A DNA stretch of 64,000 nt from an uncultured Bacilli bacterium (lineage in GTDB: Bacteria > Bacillota_I > Bacilli_A > RF39 > UBA660): positions 1-64,000 of the forward strand of contig CAKOXX010000005.1 of the NCBI GenBank assembly GCA_934130405.1, in the 5' to 3' direction. The notes under the pieces were generated by a model. The model was not told the DNA's origin. It saw only the letters and a list, made by a program, of their open reading frames with translations, and ran no database searches. Positions 55,300 through 63,080 of the stretch are shown one piece after another (within the stretch, counting starts at the first letter, position 1; every line of letters starts with the position of its first letter). Made by a program: the position numbers and the translations under genes.

Positions 55300-55467
55300 G
55301 ATAAAAGATAAGAAGTAGGTGATTAGTATGTATCAAATGATTAAAGTTAACTATAAATTAACGTGGGGGGGGGGTACTTACTAATTTAAGAAAAAGACTT
55401 ACTTTCTTTTATCATGGAATAAAGATAGATTAGATATCACTCGTAGTGGTATAAATCTATCTTTTTT
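55300..55467 (+). promoter_or_regulatory. Structured leader with short ORF, G10 tract and attenuator, copy 1
   Basis: The leader of the gene at 55500. An imperfect outer helix joins 55300-55320 and 55396-55413. Inside lie a short ORF (55328-55384), a small GTTAA/TTAAC hairpin and a run of ten G (55365-55374). A strong terminator follows: AAGATAGATT (55422-55431) with AATCTATCTT (55454-55463), inner stem ATATCACT/AGTGGTAT and a T run. A related leader lies at 58903-59076. Confidence 0.75.
55328..55384 (+). CDS. Leader peptide with G10 tract, copy 1
   Basis: An 18-codon ORF, MYQMIKVNYKLTWGGGTY, with ribosome site AGGTGA 5 bases before ATG. The ten-G run encodes Trp-Gly-Gly-Gly. With nine G the frame would run on for about 34 codons. 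The segment KVN-x-KLTWGG is shared with the leader peptide at 58924. Confidence 0.6.
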   Translation: MYQMIKVNYKLTWGGGTY

Positions 55468-55499
55468 GTGTAATACTAAAATGAAAGGAACAAGTCTTT

Positions 55500-57359
55500 A
55501 TGAATAAACAAAAGTTTAAAAATATATTAACTATCGGAACAACCTTTATCTTACTAATTACTGTTATTGGTATCAGTTATGCTGCTTTTAATTACTCAGG
55601 AATAGGTCAAAAGTTGAATACCATTACGACTGGAGCAATTACGATGAATTATACAGAAAGCAGTAATGTCATCTCAATGAGTAATGCACTTCCCACCACA
55701 GATTCTACTGGAAAGAAAAGACTGAATTCCGGAGAATACTTTGATTTTACTATTAAATCATCAATCACAGGAAATACAGATATCAACTATGAGATAGCAG
55801 CGAAAGAAGAAAATGGTAATACTTTTGATGGAAAGAATATCAAACTATATCTTACAAAAGTTAATTCCGATGGAAGCGAAGAAGAAGCGATGCCCCCAAA
55901 GACTTATTCAGAAGACCCAACCGGCAATGTTTATACAGGACGACCATCCGATATGATGAGTTTATTTGTAGGTAATCTTAATCAGCAAGGAGACACAGAA
56001 ATAAAATATCGCTTAAGATTATGGGTAGATGAAAGTTATAATCCGCAGAGTGATAATGGAGGACTAGTATATAAAGTAAAAGTAAATGTTTATGGACAAA
56101 CTAGTGATACAGTAGCAGAAGTAGAGGATACCTATTGTAAAGATAATGGCTTTACTACTTTGTCGGATTGTATGTTAGTAATGAATAATCACGAGACTTC
56201 TGTAGAGACTGCTAAACAAAATATAACTAACAAAGGAACACCAGACTTTTCTAAGACAGCCACGACTGACGAAGGTTTATTTATGGCAGATGATGATGAA
56301 GGACCCAGTTACTATTATAGAGGAGCAGTCAAGAATAATTATGTATCATTTGCAGGATATACTTGGAGAATTATCCGTCGAAATGGAGATGGAAGTGTTC
56401 GAATGATTTATGCAGGGAAGAAGACAAGTGATACAGGTGAATCAACAATAATAGGTAAATCATCTTTTAATGAGAAATATTGGGATCCAACCTATGTAGG
56501 ATATAAATATAATGAAAAATTTTCACTTCATGAAAATAGCGAAACAGGTTATGTTTGGTTTACCAATACGCAAAAATACGATTTTGGAACAGGATATAAC
56601 TTTGATGAATCAACAAAAAAATTTGTGTTAACAGGAACCATTAAGAAATTAACGTGGGAAGATAATCATGATGAAATAGTATTAGGGAAACTATACAGCT
56701 GTTTAACTTCAAATTGTAACGCAGTTTATAAAGTGACAGAATATAAAAATGAAACACAAATGCAAGTACAGCCGATTTCGTATAGTAGTGATAGTTATGA
56801 AGATGCAGTTACAAATAATACAAATTCAACTGTGAAAGATGTATTAGATACATGGTATAAAAATAATTTAGCAAGTTATACATCATATATAGCAGATGAA
56901 ATATTTTGTAATGATAGAAGTTTAATAGACGGTTCAGGATATTTAATAACACCAACAACTTTTTATGGAACTTATCATCGTTTACGCGATAAAAAAACAC
57001 CAAGCTTAAAATGTATACAAGATAATGATAAATTTAGAGTATCAAATACAAGTGCAAAATTAGATTATCCAATTGCACTTATTACTGCCGATGAAGTTTC
57101 TATGGCAGGCGGAGTATATAATATAGCAAATAATAATTATTATTTATATAATGGACAATATTTTTGGACAATGTCTCCATCTAAATTCACTTCTAATTAT
57201 TCTCTTGCCGGAGCTTGGTATGTTATTCCTTCAGGTAGTTTACTTGATCACGGTGGCATTGTTGATCCTCGCGGTATCCGACAAGTTATCAATCTAAAGT
57301 CTAATGTCAAAATAACAAAGGGAGATGGAACAGCTTTGAATCCATTTACTATTAAATGA
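55500..57359 (+). CDS. TasA-like exported surface protein with DUF6273-like C-terminus
   Basis: The 619-aa protein has a signal segment (residues 8-30, ending SYAAF) and a TasA/camelysin-type domain (about 30-205, LNTITTGAITMNYTES). A linker with Cys residues follows, then a C-terminal domain (about 280-619) starting NNYVSFAGYTWRIIRR and ending VINLKSNVKITKGDG. TasA-type proteins are processed by SipW and form extracellular fibres; no sipW lies here. There is no LPXTG motif. It is preceded by the attenuator-like leader. Confidence 0.78.
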   Translation: MNKQKFKNILTIGTTFILLITVIGISYAAFNYSGIGQKLNTITTGAITMNYTESSNVISMSNALPTTDSTGKKRLNSGEYFDFTIKSSITGNTDINYEIAAKEENGNTFDGKNIKLYLTKVNSDGSEEEAMPPKTYSEDPTGNVYTGRPSDMMSLFVGNLNQQGDTEIKYRLRLWVDESYNPQSDNGGLVYKVKVNVYGQTSDTVAEVEDTYCKDNGFTTLSDCMLVMNNHETSVETAKQNITNKGTPDFSKTATTDEGLFMADDDEGPSYYYRGAVKNNYVSFAGYTWRIIRRNGDGSVRMIYAGKKTSDTGESTIIGKSSFNEKYWDPTYVGYKYNEKFSLHENSETGYVWFTNTQKYDFGTGYNFDESTKKFVLTGTIKKLTWEDNHDEIVLGKLYSCLTSNCNAVYKVTEYKNETQMQVQPISYSSDSYEDAVTNNTNSTVKDVLDTWYKNNLASYTSYIADEIFCNDRSLIDGSGYLITPTTFYGTYHRLRDKKTPSLKCIQDNDKFRVSNTSAKLDYPIALITADEVSMAGGVYNIANNNYYLYNGQYFWTMSPSKFTSNYSLAGAWYVIPSGSLLDHGGIVDPRGIRQVINLKSNVKITKGDGTALNPFTIK

Positions 57360-57387
57360 TACAAGTGAGGAAAGAGGTGCTTCGAAT

Positions 57388-58841
57388 ATGAAATCTAAGA
57401 TTAATAAACAAAGTATATTTTTAATTATATTACTTGTGATATTGATATTTATTATTTTAAGAATGTCGTATGCATTTTTACAAACAAGTTTCTTTGCAAG
57501 TAATGATAATGTTTTAAAAGTAGCTAGTTTAGCACTTGTATTAGATGAGTCAGAAGGTAATGCGATAACAGTATCAGCAGATGGACCGTTATCAGATAGT
57601 GAAGGTGTTAATTTAAATAATTACTACTCATTTAAATTAACTAATAATGGAAAAGTAGCATCTTCGTATACAATATATTTAGATAATCAACCACTTGATG
57701 ATGGAGATGTAAGGATTGACCAGAAATATGTTCACTATAGTTTAGAAAAAGATGGTTCTAATAATGTTGCTAAGTCACTAACTGGAGAACAAAAACTAGA
57801 AAGTGGAATAATAAATAGTAAACAAACTATCAACTATAAATTAAGATTATGGTTTTCAAGTGATATGACAGCTGAAGAAGAAAATAAAGTCTTTAAAGCA
57901 AAACTTAGAATAGAAGCTAGTCAAAATATTAATGCTATGGCATCATCTCTTAAACTTACCGATGAAGAAAAACAAACAATTACTAAGATAGTATTTCAGG
58001 ATAAAATAAATGATATAGAAAACACTACTAAGAGTTATGATTTATCAGCAAATGATAATAATAGTGTTATTGGCAAAATAGTATCTAATGGCGATAGTAC
58101 AAATACTTTATATATCCAAAGTAATGGGGAAATATTTGCTAATAGTAATTCTAGTTACCTATTTAACTATTTTACCGAACTAAAAACAATAGAAAATTTA
58201 ACTTTGTTAAATACCTCACAGGTTATAAATATGTCACACATGTTTAGCAATTGTAAAAGTTTATTAAATATTGATTTAAGTAACTTTGATACATCTAAAG
58301 TTGCTAATATGAATGGTATTTTTAGTATGTGGAATAAAACGGATGATGCTGCTAGTACTGGTAGTTTGACTTCATTAAATTTAAGAAGTTTTGATACAAG
58401 TAAAGTTACTAATATGTATGATATGTTTGCATATAATAAAAATTTGGAAGAATTAAATATAAGTAGTTTTAATACTGAAATGTAATAAATATGGCTTTTA
58501 TGTTTACAAATTGTATTAAGTTAAGTAGTATTGATGTTAGTAATTTTAATACTAGTAGTGTAGTTTATATGCAAAATATGTTTGGCAGCTGTAAAAGTTT
58601 AACTTCTTTGAATCTAAGTAGTTTTGATACTTCGAATGTAAATTATATTAAAGAAATTTTTTATAATTGTGAAAAATTACAGAGTATAGACTTAAGAAAG
58701 GCAATTTTTACAAAAATTTCAAATTATGATAGTATGTTTTATGGTGTACCGTCTGATATAAACATTATTACTAAAGATGTAATAAATAAATCTTGGTTAG
58801 AGGATAGATTAAATGGAAAAGGAACAGTTACTATTGGTTAG
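57388..58841 (+). pseudogene. BspA-like repeat surface protein, split by one frameshift
   Basis: The first part (365 codons) has a membrane anchor (residues 10-30), a TasA-like domain (about 30-185) and DUF285/BspA-type repeats (IDLSNFDTSKVANMNGIF). It ends FNTEM then TAA at 58483. The second part (58491-58841) resumes AFMFTNCIKLSSIDVSNFNT, four more repeats and an intact end. Adding one G after ATG at 58482 restores FNTEMVINMAFMF, as in its sister repeat (SQVINMSHMF). So a single base is missing. It is a recent lesion, a reversible switch or a sequencing error. Confidence 0.85.
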
Positions 58842-58902
58842 ATATTTTGATAAATATATTGAGATACAAAAATAGTTGTGATAAACTTAAATTATCAAAA
58901 GT

Positions 58903-59076
58903 AAAGAAAGTAGGTGAGTAATTATGAATATGTGTTTTAGGAATGATTACTCACTTTTTAAGTCTAGAAAAGTTAACTCAAAATTAACTTGGGGGGGGGT
59001 ACTTATTAAGTAATAAACCTACTTTCTTTAATAGTGTAAAAATAATAGAATAGGAAAAAACTTATTCTGTTTTTTT
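58903..59076 (+). promoter_or_regulatory. Structured leader with short ORF, G9 tract and attenuator, copy 2
   Basis: The leader of the gene at 59109. The outer helix is perfect over 13 pairs: AAAGAAAGTAGGT (58903-58915) with ACCTACTTTCTTT (59017-59029); it covers the ribosome site of the short ORF. A rival hairpin GTGAGTAAT/ATTACTCAC (58914-58922, 58946-58954) uses the same site. Nine G lie at 58991-58999. Terminator: AGAATAGG/CTTATTCT (59047-59054, 59061-59068), then a T run. Confidence 0.78.
58924..59013 (+). CDS. Leader peptide with G9 tract, copy 2
   Basis: A 29-codon ORF with ribosome site AGGTGA 6 bases before ATG. It ends KVNSKLTWGGVLIK. The nine-G run encodes Trp-Gly-Gly plus the first base of Val. 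Between the copies, KVN and KLTWGG are kept, and one third-position change is silent (ACG/ACT). Confidence 0.6.
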   Translation: MNMCFRNDYSLFKSRKVNSKLTWGGVLIK

Positions 59077-59108
59077 GTGCTGTTTAAAAAAATGAAAAGA
59101 GGTAAAAA

Positions 59109-60317
59109 ATGAAAAAGGGACAAAATATATTTTTAGTTATATTATTAGTAATATTGATATTTATTATTCTGGGAATATCATATGCGTTTTTACAAACAAG
59201 TTTCTTTGCAAGTAATGATAATGTCTTAAAAGTAGGAGACTTATCGCTTGTATTAGATGAATCGGAAGGTAATGCGATAACTGTATCAGCTGATGGGCCA
59301 TTATCAGATAGTGAAGGTGTTAATTTAGATAATTACTACTCATTTAAATTAACTAATAATGGAAAAGTAGCATCATCATATACAATCTATTTAGATGATC
59401 AACCACTAGATGAAGGTGATGTTAGAATTGACCAGAAATATGTTCACTATAGTTTGGAAAGAGATGATTCTAATAATGTTGCTAAGTCTTTGATTGAAAG
59501 TCAAAAACTAGAAAGTGGAATAATTAATAGTGGACAAACTATTAACTATAAATTAAGATTATGGTTTTCAAGCGATATGACAGCTGAAGAAGAAAATAAA
59601 GTCTTTAAAGCAAAACTTAGAATTGAAGGAGCATCAACTAGTGAAGAAGGGTTAAATAAAAAGTGTCATAGTGTTGGAGGAGATTATTACGTAGATGGAG
59701 AATGTAGAAAATATTATGTAATGAAAAATAATATAGTGGATATGGAAAATGTTTCATTTGGAAACGAAACTGATGGTAATAAAATAAATCATAGCTATGA
59801 TGCAATATCTAAAACTTGGACAGTTAGTTATACAGGAAGTAATAAATGGTTTGGAACTTATATAACTCCAACTCTTGAGTATGTTAAACATCTTTATTAT
59901 GGATATTATGAGTCGAGTTGTCATTCAATAGATGGAAGAGTGGAATTCTATACTTATAATAGTAATCCTATATATCCTGCCATTAATGTTTCAAAGTTAA
60001 ATGATAATGCTTATTCCTACTATTATAGTTTAATAGACGATATAGATATAAATAATATTACAAGTTATGGTCCTTATCTTCAATATAATGGCTTTCCAAT
60101 TACTACAGAGTTATCACCAACGTATACTTTAAATAATTATATGATAATTGACTTAACTTTGATGTTTGGTGAAGAAAATGAACCAAGTAAAGAATGGTGT
60201 GATAAGAATTTAACTAGTTATATAGAATATAATGAAAGTGGAGTAAAGGCTCCTATTAGTGATATAAACTATACTGGTAAGACTAGTTATTATGATGTAA
60301 TATCAATGTATAAATAG
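59109..60317 (+). CDS. TasA-like exported surface protein with unique C-terminus
   Basis: The 402-aa protein shares its first 180 or so residues almost exactly with the BspA-like gene at 57388 (anchor, then LDESEGNAITVSADGPLSDS onward). After LRIEG it has an unrelated C-terminal domain with Cys, Tyr and Asn-rich sequence that I do not recognise. It is likely exported and tethered. Ribosome site AAGAGGT; controlled by the leader at 58903. Confidence 0.72.
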   Translation: MKKGQNIFLVILLVILIFIILGISYAFLQTSFFASNDNVLKVGDLSLVLDESEGNAITVSADGPLSDSEGVNLDNYYSFKLTNNGKVASSYTIYLDDQPLDEGDVRIDQKYVHYSLERDDSNNVAKSLIESQKLESGIINSGQTINYKLRLWFSSDMTAEEENKVFKAKLRIEGASTSEEGLNKKCHSVGGDYYVDGECRKYYVMKNNIVDMENVSFGNETDGNKINHSYDAISKTWTVSYTGSNKWFGTYITPTLEYVKHLYYGYYESSCHSIDGRVEFYTYNSNPIYPAINVSKLNDNAYSYYYSLIDDIDINNITSYGPYLQYNGFPITTELSPTYTLNNYMIIDLTLMFGEENEPSKEWCDKNLTSYIEYNESGVKAPISDINYTGKTSYYDVISMYK

Positions 60318-60330
60318 TAGTAAAAACCTC

Positions 60331-60360
60331 TTGACAAAATCTTGGTATTTTCATTATTCT
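60331..60360 (+). promoter_or_regulatory. Sigma-A-type promoter
   Basis: TTGACA (60331-60336), 18-base spacer, TATTCT (60355-60360), ahead of the MBL hydrolase. Confidence 0.6.
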
Positions 60361-60387
60361 AGTAAATAGAATGAGGAGGAATAAAAG

Positions 60388-60915
60388 ATGGAAATAGTTA
60401 GAGTGGTAACTGGGACATTAGATGAAAATTGTTATGTATTAAAAATTGATGATAAATGTTTATTAATAGACCCAGGAGCAGATGCTGATAAGATAAAAGA
60501 AGCGATGGGGGAAGCTAAATTGCTAGGAATATTAGTAACACATTCACATTTTGACCATGTTGGAGCTTTAAGAGAATTTCTTAAAAATAATAGAAAACTT
60601 ATGGTTTATAAGAAAAGTAATTTACAAGACTTAGTAGAAAAAGAGATAGGTCCTTTCAAATTTAAATGTTATTATACACCAGGACATAGTAGTGACTCAG
60701 TAAGTTTTTACTTTAAGGAAGAAAATGTCTTATTTGCAGGAGATTTTATCTTTAAAGGAACGATAGGCAGAACAGACCTTCCAACCGGTAGTAGCGCTGA
60801 TATGCAAAAATCTTTAGAAAAATTAGAAGAATTTGCTGATACTACTAAAATATACTCAGGACATGGTGAATTAACAACGCTAGAAGAAGAAAGAAAAAAT
60901 AACCCATATCTATAA
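60388..60915 (+). CDS. MBL-fold hydrolase, glyoxalase II-like (YqgX type)
   Basis: The 175-aa protein is a small MBL enzyme: THSHFDHVG (near 51), TPGHSSDSVSFY, LFAGDFIFKGTIGRTDLP and SGHGELTTL. All metal ligands are present. The FKGTIGRTDL block fits short glyoxalase II-like proteins of Bacillota. Ribosome site GAGGAGGA. Confidence 0.88.
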   Translation: MEIVRVVTGTLDENCYVLKIDDKCLLIDPGADADKIKEAMGEAKLLGILVTHSHFDHVGALREFLKNNRKLMVYKKSNLQDLVEKEIGPFKFKCYYTPGHSSDSVSFYFKEENVLFAGDFIFKGTIGRTDLPTGSSADMQKSLEKLEEFADTTKIYSGHGELTTLEEERKNNPYL

Positions 60916-60957
60916 TATCTATGATATAATCAAAGAAAGAAGAGAAAGGTGGTTATT

Positions 60958-61272
60958 ATGTATATTGATTTAATTGTTCTAATAGTTTTAATTTTACTAG
61001 TTATTATGTTCTTTAGACAATTCTCTAGTTTTGTTTACTTTATAGCAATTACTGATATATTTCTTAGAATATTGACATATATAGGACAAAATATTCCTTT
61101 GCAAGATGTCGCAGCAGTAATAGATAAATATATACCTAAAAGTATTTTAGGTATACTAGGAAGTTATACAAGTGGACTTCTATATGAAATACTAGCATGG
61201 GCATTTATCATTATAATGATTATATTTGAAACGTATATCATTAAATTCTTTATCAAGAAAAAGAAGGTGTAA
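60958..61272 (+). CDS. Small membrane protein
   Basis: The 104-aa protein has a membrane segment at each end and a central amphipathic region. No family recognised. The in-frame GTG at 60949 is part of the ribosome site AAAGGTGG, so ATG 60958 is used. A possible -10 TATAAT lies near 60923. It is 2 bases from the next gene. Confidence 0.65.
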   Translation: MYIDLIVLIVLILLVIMFFRQFSSFVYFIAITDIFLRILTYIGQNIPLQDVAAVIDKYIPKSILGILGSYTSGLLYEILAWAFIIIMIIFETYIIKFFIKKKKV

Positions 61273-61274
61273 AA

Positions 61275-61910
61275 GTGGGTAAAGGAACTTTGAAAAAATT
61301 TGTTATAACAGTAATAATACTAGAAATATTGATAGGTGCTATTTACTATGGTTATAAAAAACTAGGGACTAGTTCTGATGGGACTAGCAATTTATCATTA
61401 AAAGATAAGACGGTAACAACACTTTATAAAAAAATAGCTCATGAAGATTTAGAAATACTTGATGTAATGGAAAATAGAGCAATGTTATACTATGCTTATT
61501 GGAATATAGATGATAAAGAAACAATTAACTGTGAAGTAGTAGATGTCAAAGAAGATGGTTATACTTGTGATGGTTTAGTAACTTTTGTTAAGAAAAATGA
61601 TTTAGAAAAAGCTGTTAAAAATCTATATGGAAAAGATATTACTGTTCAAGTAGAAAGCTTTGAAGTAGATAAGAAGCATTATGCTGTTTATAATGAAACT
61701 CATAAAGGAGTAGTAGTGTTTTCTAAGGAAGATAATTCTTCACCTATCAATATAAAACTAAAAAGTGCAGTGAAAGATGAAGATAAAATCTTATTAACAA
61801 CCCAGATATTAGATGGTATCTATGGAACAGTTAAAGAAACTTATCAGTATACATTTGTAAAAAATGGTAAAGACTATTATTTAACAAAGAAAGAGAAAGT
61901 AAAGGCGTGA
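61275..61910 (+). CDS. Membrane-anchored protein of unknown function
   Basis: The 211-aa protein has one N-terminal membrane segment (about residues 8-27) and an outside domain with two Cys (INCEVV, YTCDGL) that may form a disulfide. No family recognised. It starts with GTG after AAGGTGTAAA and sits between the small membrane gene and yqeY. Confidence 0.65.
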   Translation: MGKGTLKKFVITVIILEILIGAIYYGYKKLGTSSDGTSNLSLKDKTVTTLYKKIAHEDLEILDVMENRAMLYYAYWNIDDKETINCEVVDVKEDGYTCDGLVTFVKKNDLEKAVKNLYGKDITVQVESFEVDKKHYAVYNETHKGVVVFSKEDNSSPINIKLKSAVKDEDKILLTTQILDGIYGTVKETYQYTFVKNGKDYYLTKKEKVKA

Positions 61911-61916
61911 TTAAAT

Positions 61917-62354
61917 ATGTATGACAAGATTAAAAGTGGAATAGTAGCAGCTATGAAAGCTCATGATAAGGAAAGATTAGCAGTGTTAAGAATGGTTAAA
62001 GCTGCTGTTGATTTAGACCATATCGATAATAAAGTAGAAATTAATGATGACTTAGTTTTAAGTGTAATCTTAAAGCAAGTAAAAATGCGAGAAGACTCTA
62101 TTGAACAATATTCTAAGAGTGCTAGAAGTGACCTTGTTGAAAAAGAAACAATAGAATTAAATATTTTAAAAGAGTTTTTACCAGCTCCTTTAACCGAAGA
62201 AGAGCTAGATGAATTAATTACAGAAGCTATTGAAGAAGTTAAACCAACTGGTATGAAAGATATGGGTAAAGTAATGGGTTATTTATCACCTAAAGTAAAG
62301 GGAAGAACAGACCAAAAAGCTTTATCAGCAAAAATTAAAGAAAGATTACAATAA
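61917..62354 (+). CDS. yqeY: GatB/YqeY domain protein
   Basis: The 145-aa protein is a standalone YqeY domain: RLAVLRMVKAAVD, VLSVILKQVKMREDSIEQY, LNILKEFLPAPLTEEEL and GMKDMGKVMGYLSPKVKG. It is related to the GatB C-terminus and thought to bind tRNA; role uncertain. Confidence 0.93.
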   Translation: MYDKIKSGIVAAMKAHDKERLAVLRMVKAAVDLDHIDNKVEINDDLVLSVILKQVKMREDSIEQYSKSARSDLVEKETIELNILKEFLPAPLTEEELDELITEAIEEVKPTGMKDMGKVMGYLSPKVKGRTDQKALSAKIKERLQ

Positions 62355-62383
62355 AACTTTTCCTATTAGGAGGGAAAGTTTTT
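62353..62383 (+). terminator. Weak intrinsic terminator
   Basis: AAAACTTTTCC (62353-62363) pairs over 11 positions with GGGAAAGTTTT (62372-62382), but few T follow, so readthrough into rnhB is likely. Confidence 0.55.
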
Positions 62384-62399
62384 CACTTGGAGGACTTAT

Positions 62400-63014
62400 A
62401 TGGAAATAGATAATTATAAATATGAAAGAGAATTAAGAGAAAAAGGAATTACTTTAATAGCAGGAGTAGATGAAGTAGGAAGAGGTCCTTTAGTAGGACC
62501 AGTTGTAACTGCTTGTGTAATATTACCAGAAAAGTTTGATTTACCACATTTAACTGATAGTAAGAAACTAACTGAAAAAAGAAGAGAGATTCTTTATAAA
62601 GAGATACAAGAACAAGCCTTAGGAATTGGTATTGGAATAGTAGATAATGAAGAAATAGATAGAATTAATATCTTAAATGCTACTAAGAAAGCGATGAAGA
62701 TGGCGATTAATAATTGTAAAGTAAAACCAGAACATGTCTTAATAGATGCTGTTAAACTAGATATTGATATACCAACTACTTCTATCATTAAAGGTGACTT
62801 GAAAAGTATTACTATTTCTGCTGCTAGTGTTATTGCCAAAGTGACTAGAGACCATATGCTATATGAATTAGATGAAAAATATCCAATGTATGACTTTAAA
62901 CATAATAAAGGTTATCCAACTAAGAAACATATCGAAGCAATTAAGGAATATGGTATTATTAAAGAACATCGTAGAAGTTACTCTCCTGTTAAAGAATATG
63001 TAAATAATAAGTAA
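62400..63014 (+). CDS. rnhB: Ribonuclease HII
   Basis: RNase HII removes ribonucleotides from DNA. The 204-aa protein has AGVDEVGRGPLVGPVV (Asp and Glu), LTDSKKLTEKRR, LIDAVKLDI (Asp), and ASVIAKVTRDHML (Asp). Length is normal. Ribosome site TGGAGGAC. Confidence 0.96.
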   Translation: MEIDNYKYERELREKGITLIAGVDEVGRGPLVGPVVTACVILPEKFDLPHLTDSKKLTEKRREILYKEIQEQALGIGIGIVDNEEIDRINILNATKKAMKMAINNCKVKPEHVLIDAVKLDIDIPTTSIIKGDLKSITISAASVIAKVTRDHMLYELDEKYPMYDFKHNKGYPTKKHIEAIKEYGIIKEHRRSYSPVKEYVNNK

Positions 63015-63028
63015 ATTTTTAAAAATGC

Positions 63029-63058
63029 TTGACAATGATAGTAATTATCAGATATAAG
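63029..63058 (+). promoter_or_regulatory. topA promoter with Fur/PerR-like box in the spacer
   Basis: TTGACA (63029-63034) and TATAAG (63053-63058), 18-base spacer. The spacer contains TGATAGTAATTATCA (63036-63050), one base off the Fur-type consensus met exactly at 25055. A Fur-family protein bound there would block RNA polymerase. Confidence 0.6.
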
Positions 63059-63080
63059 AATATGGAAAAGGAGGAGCTTT

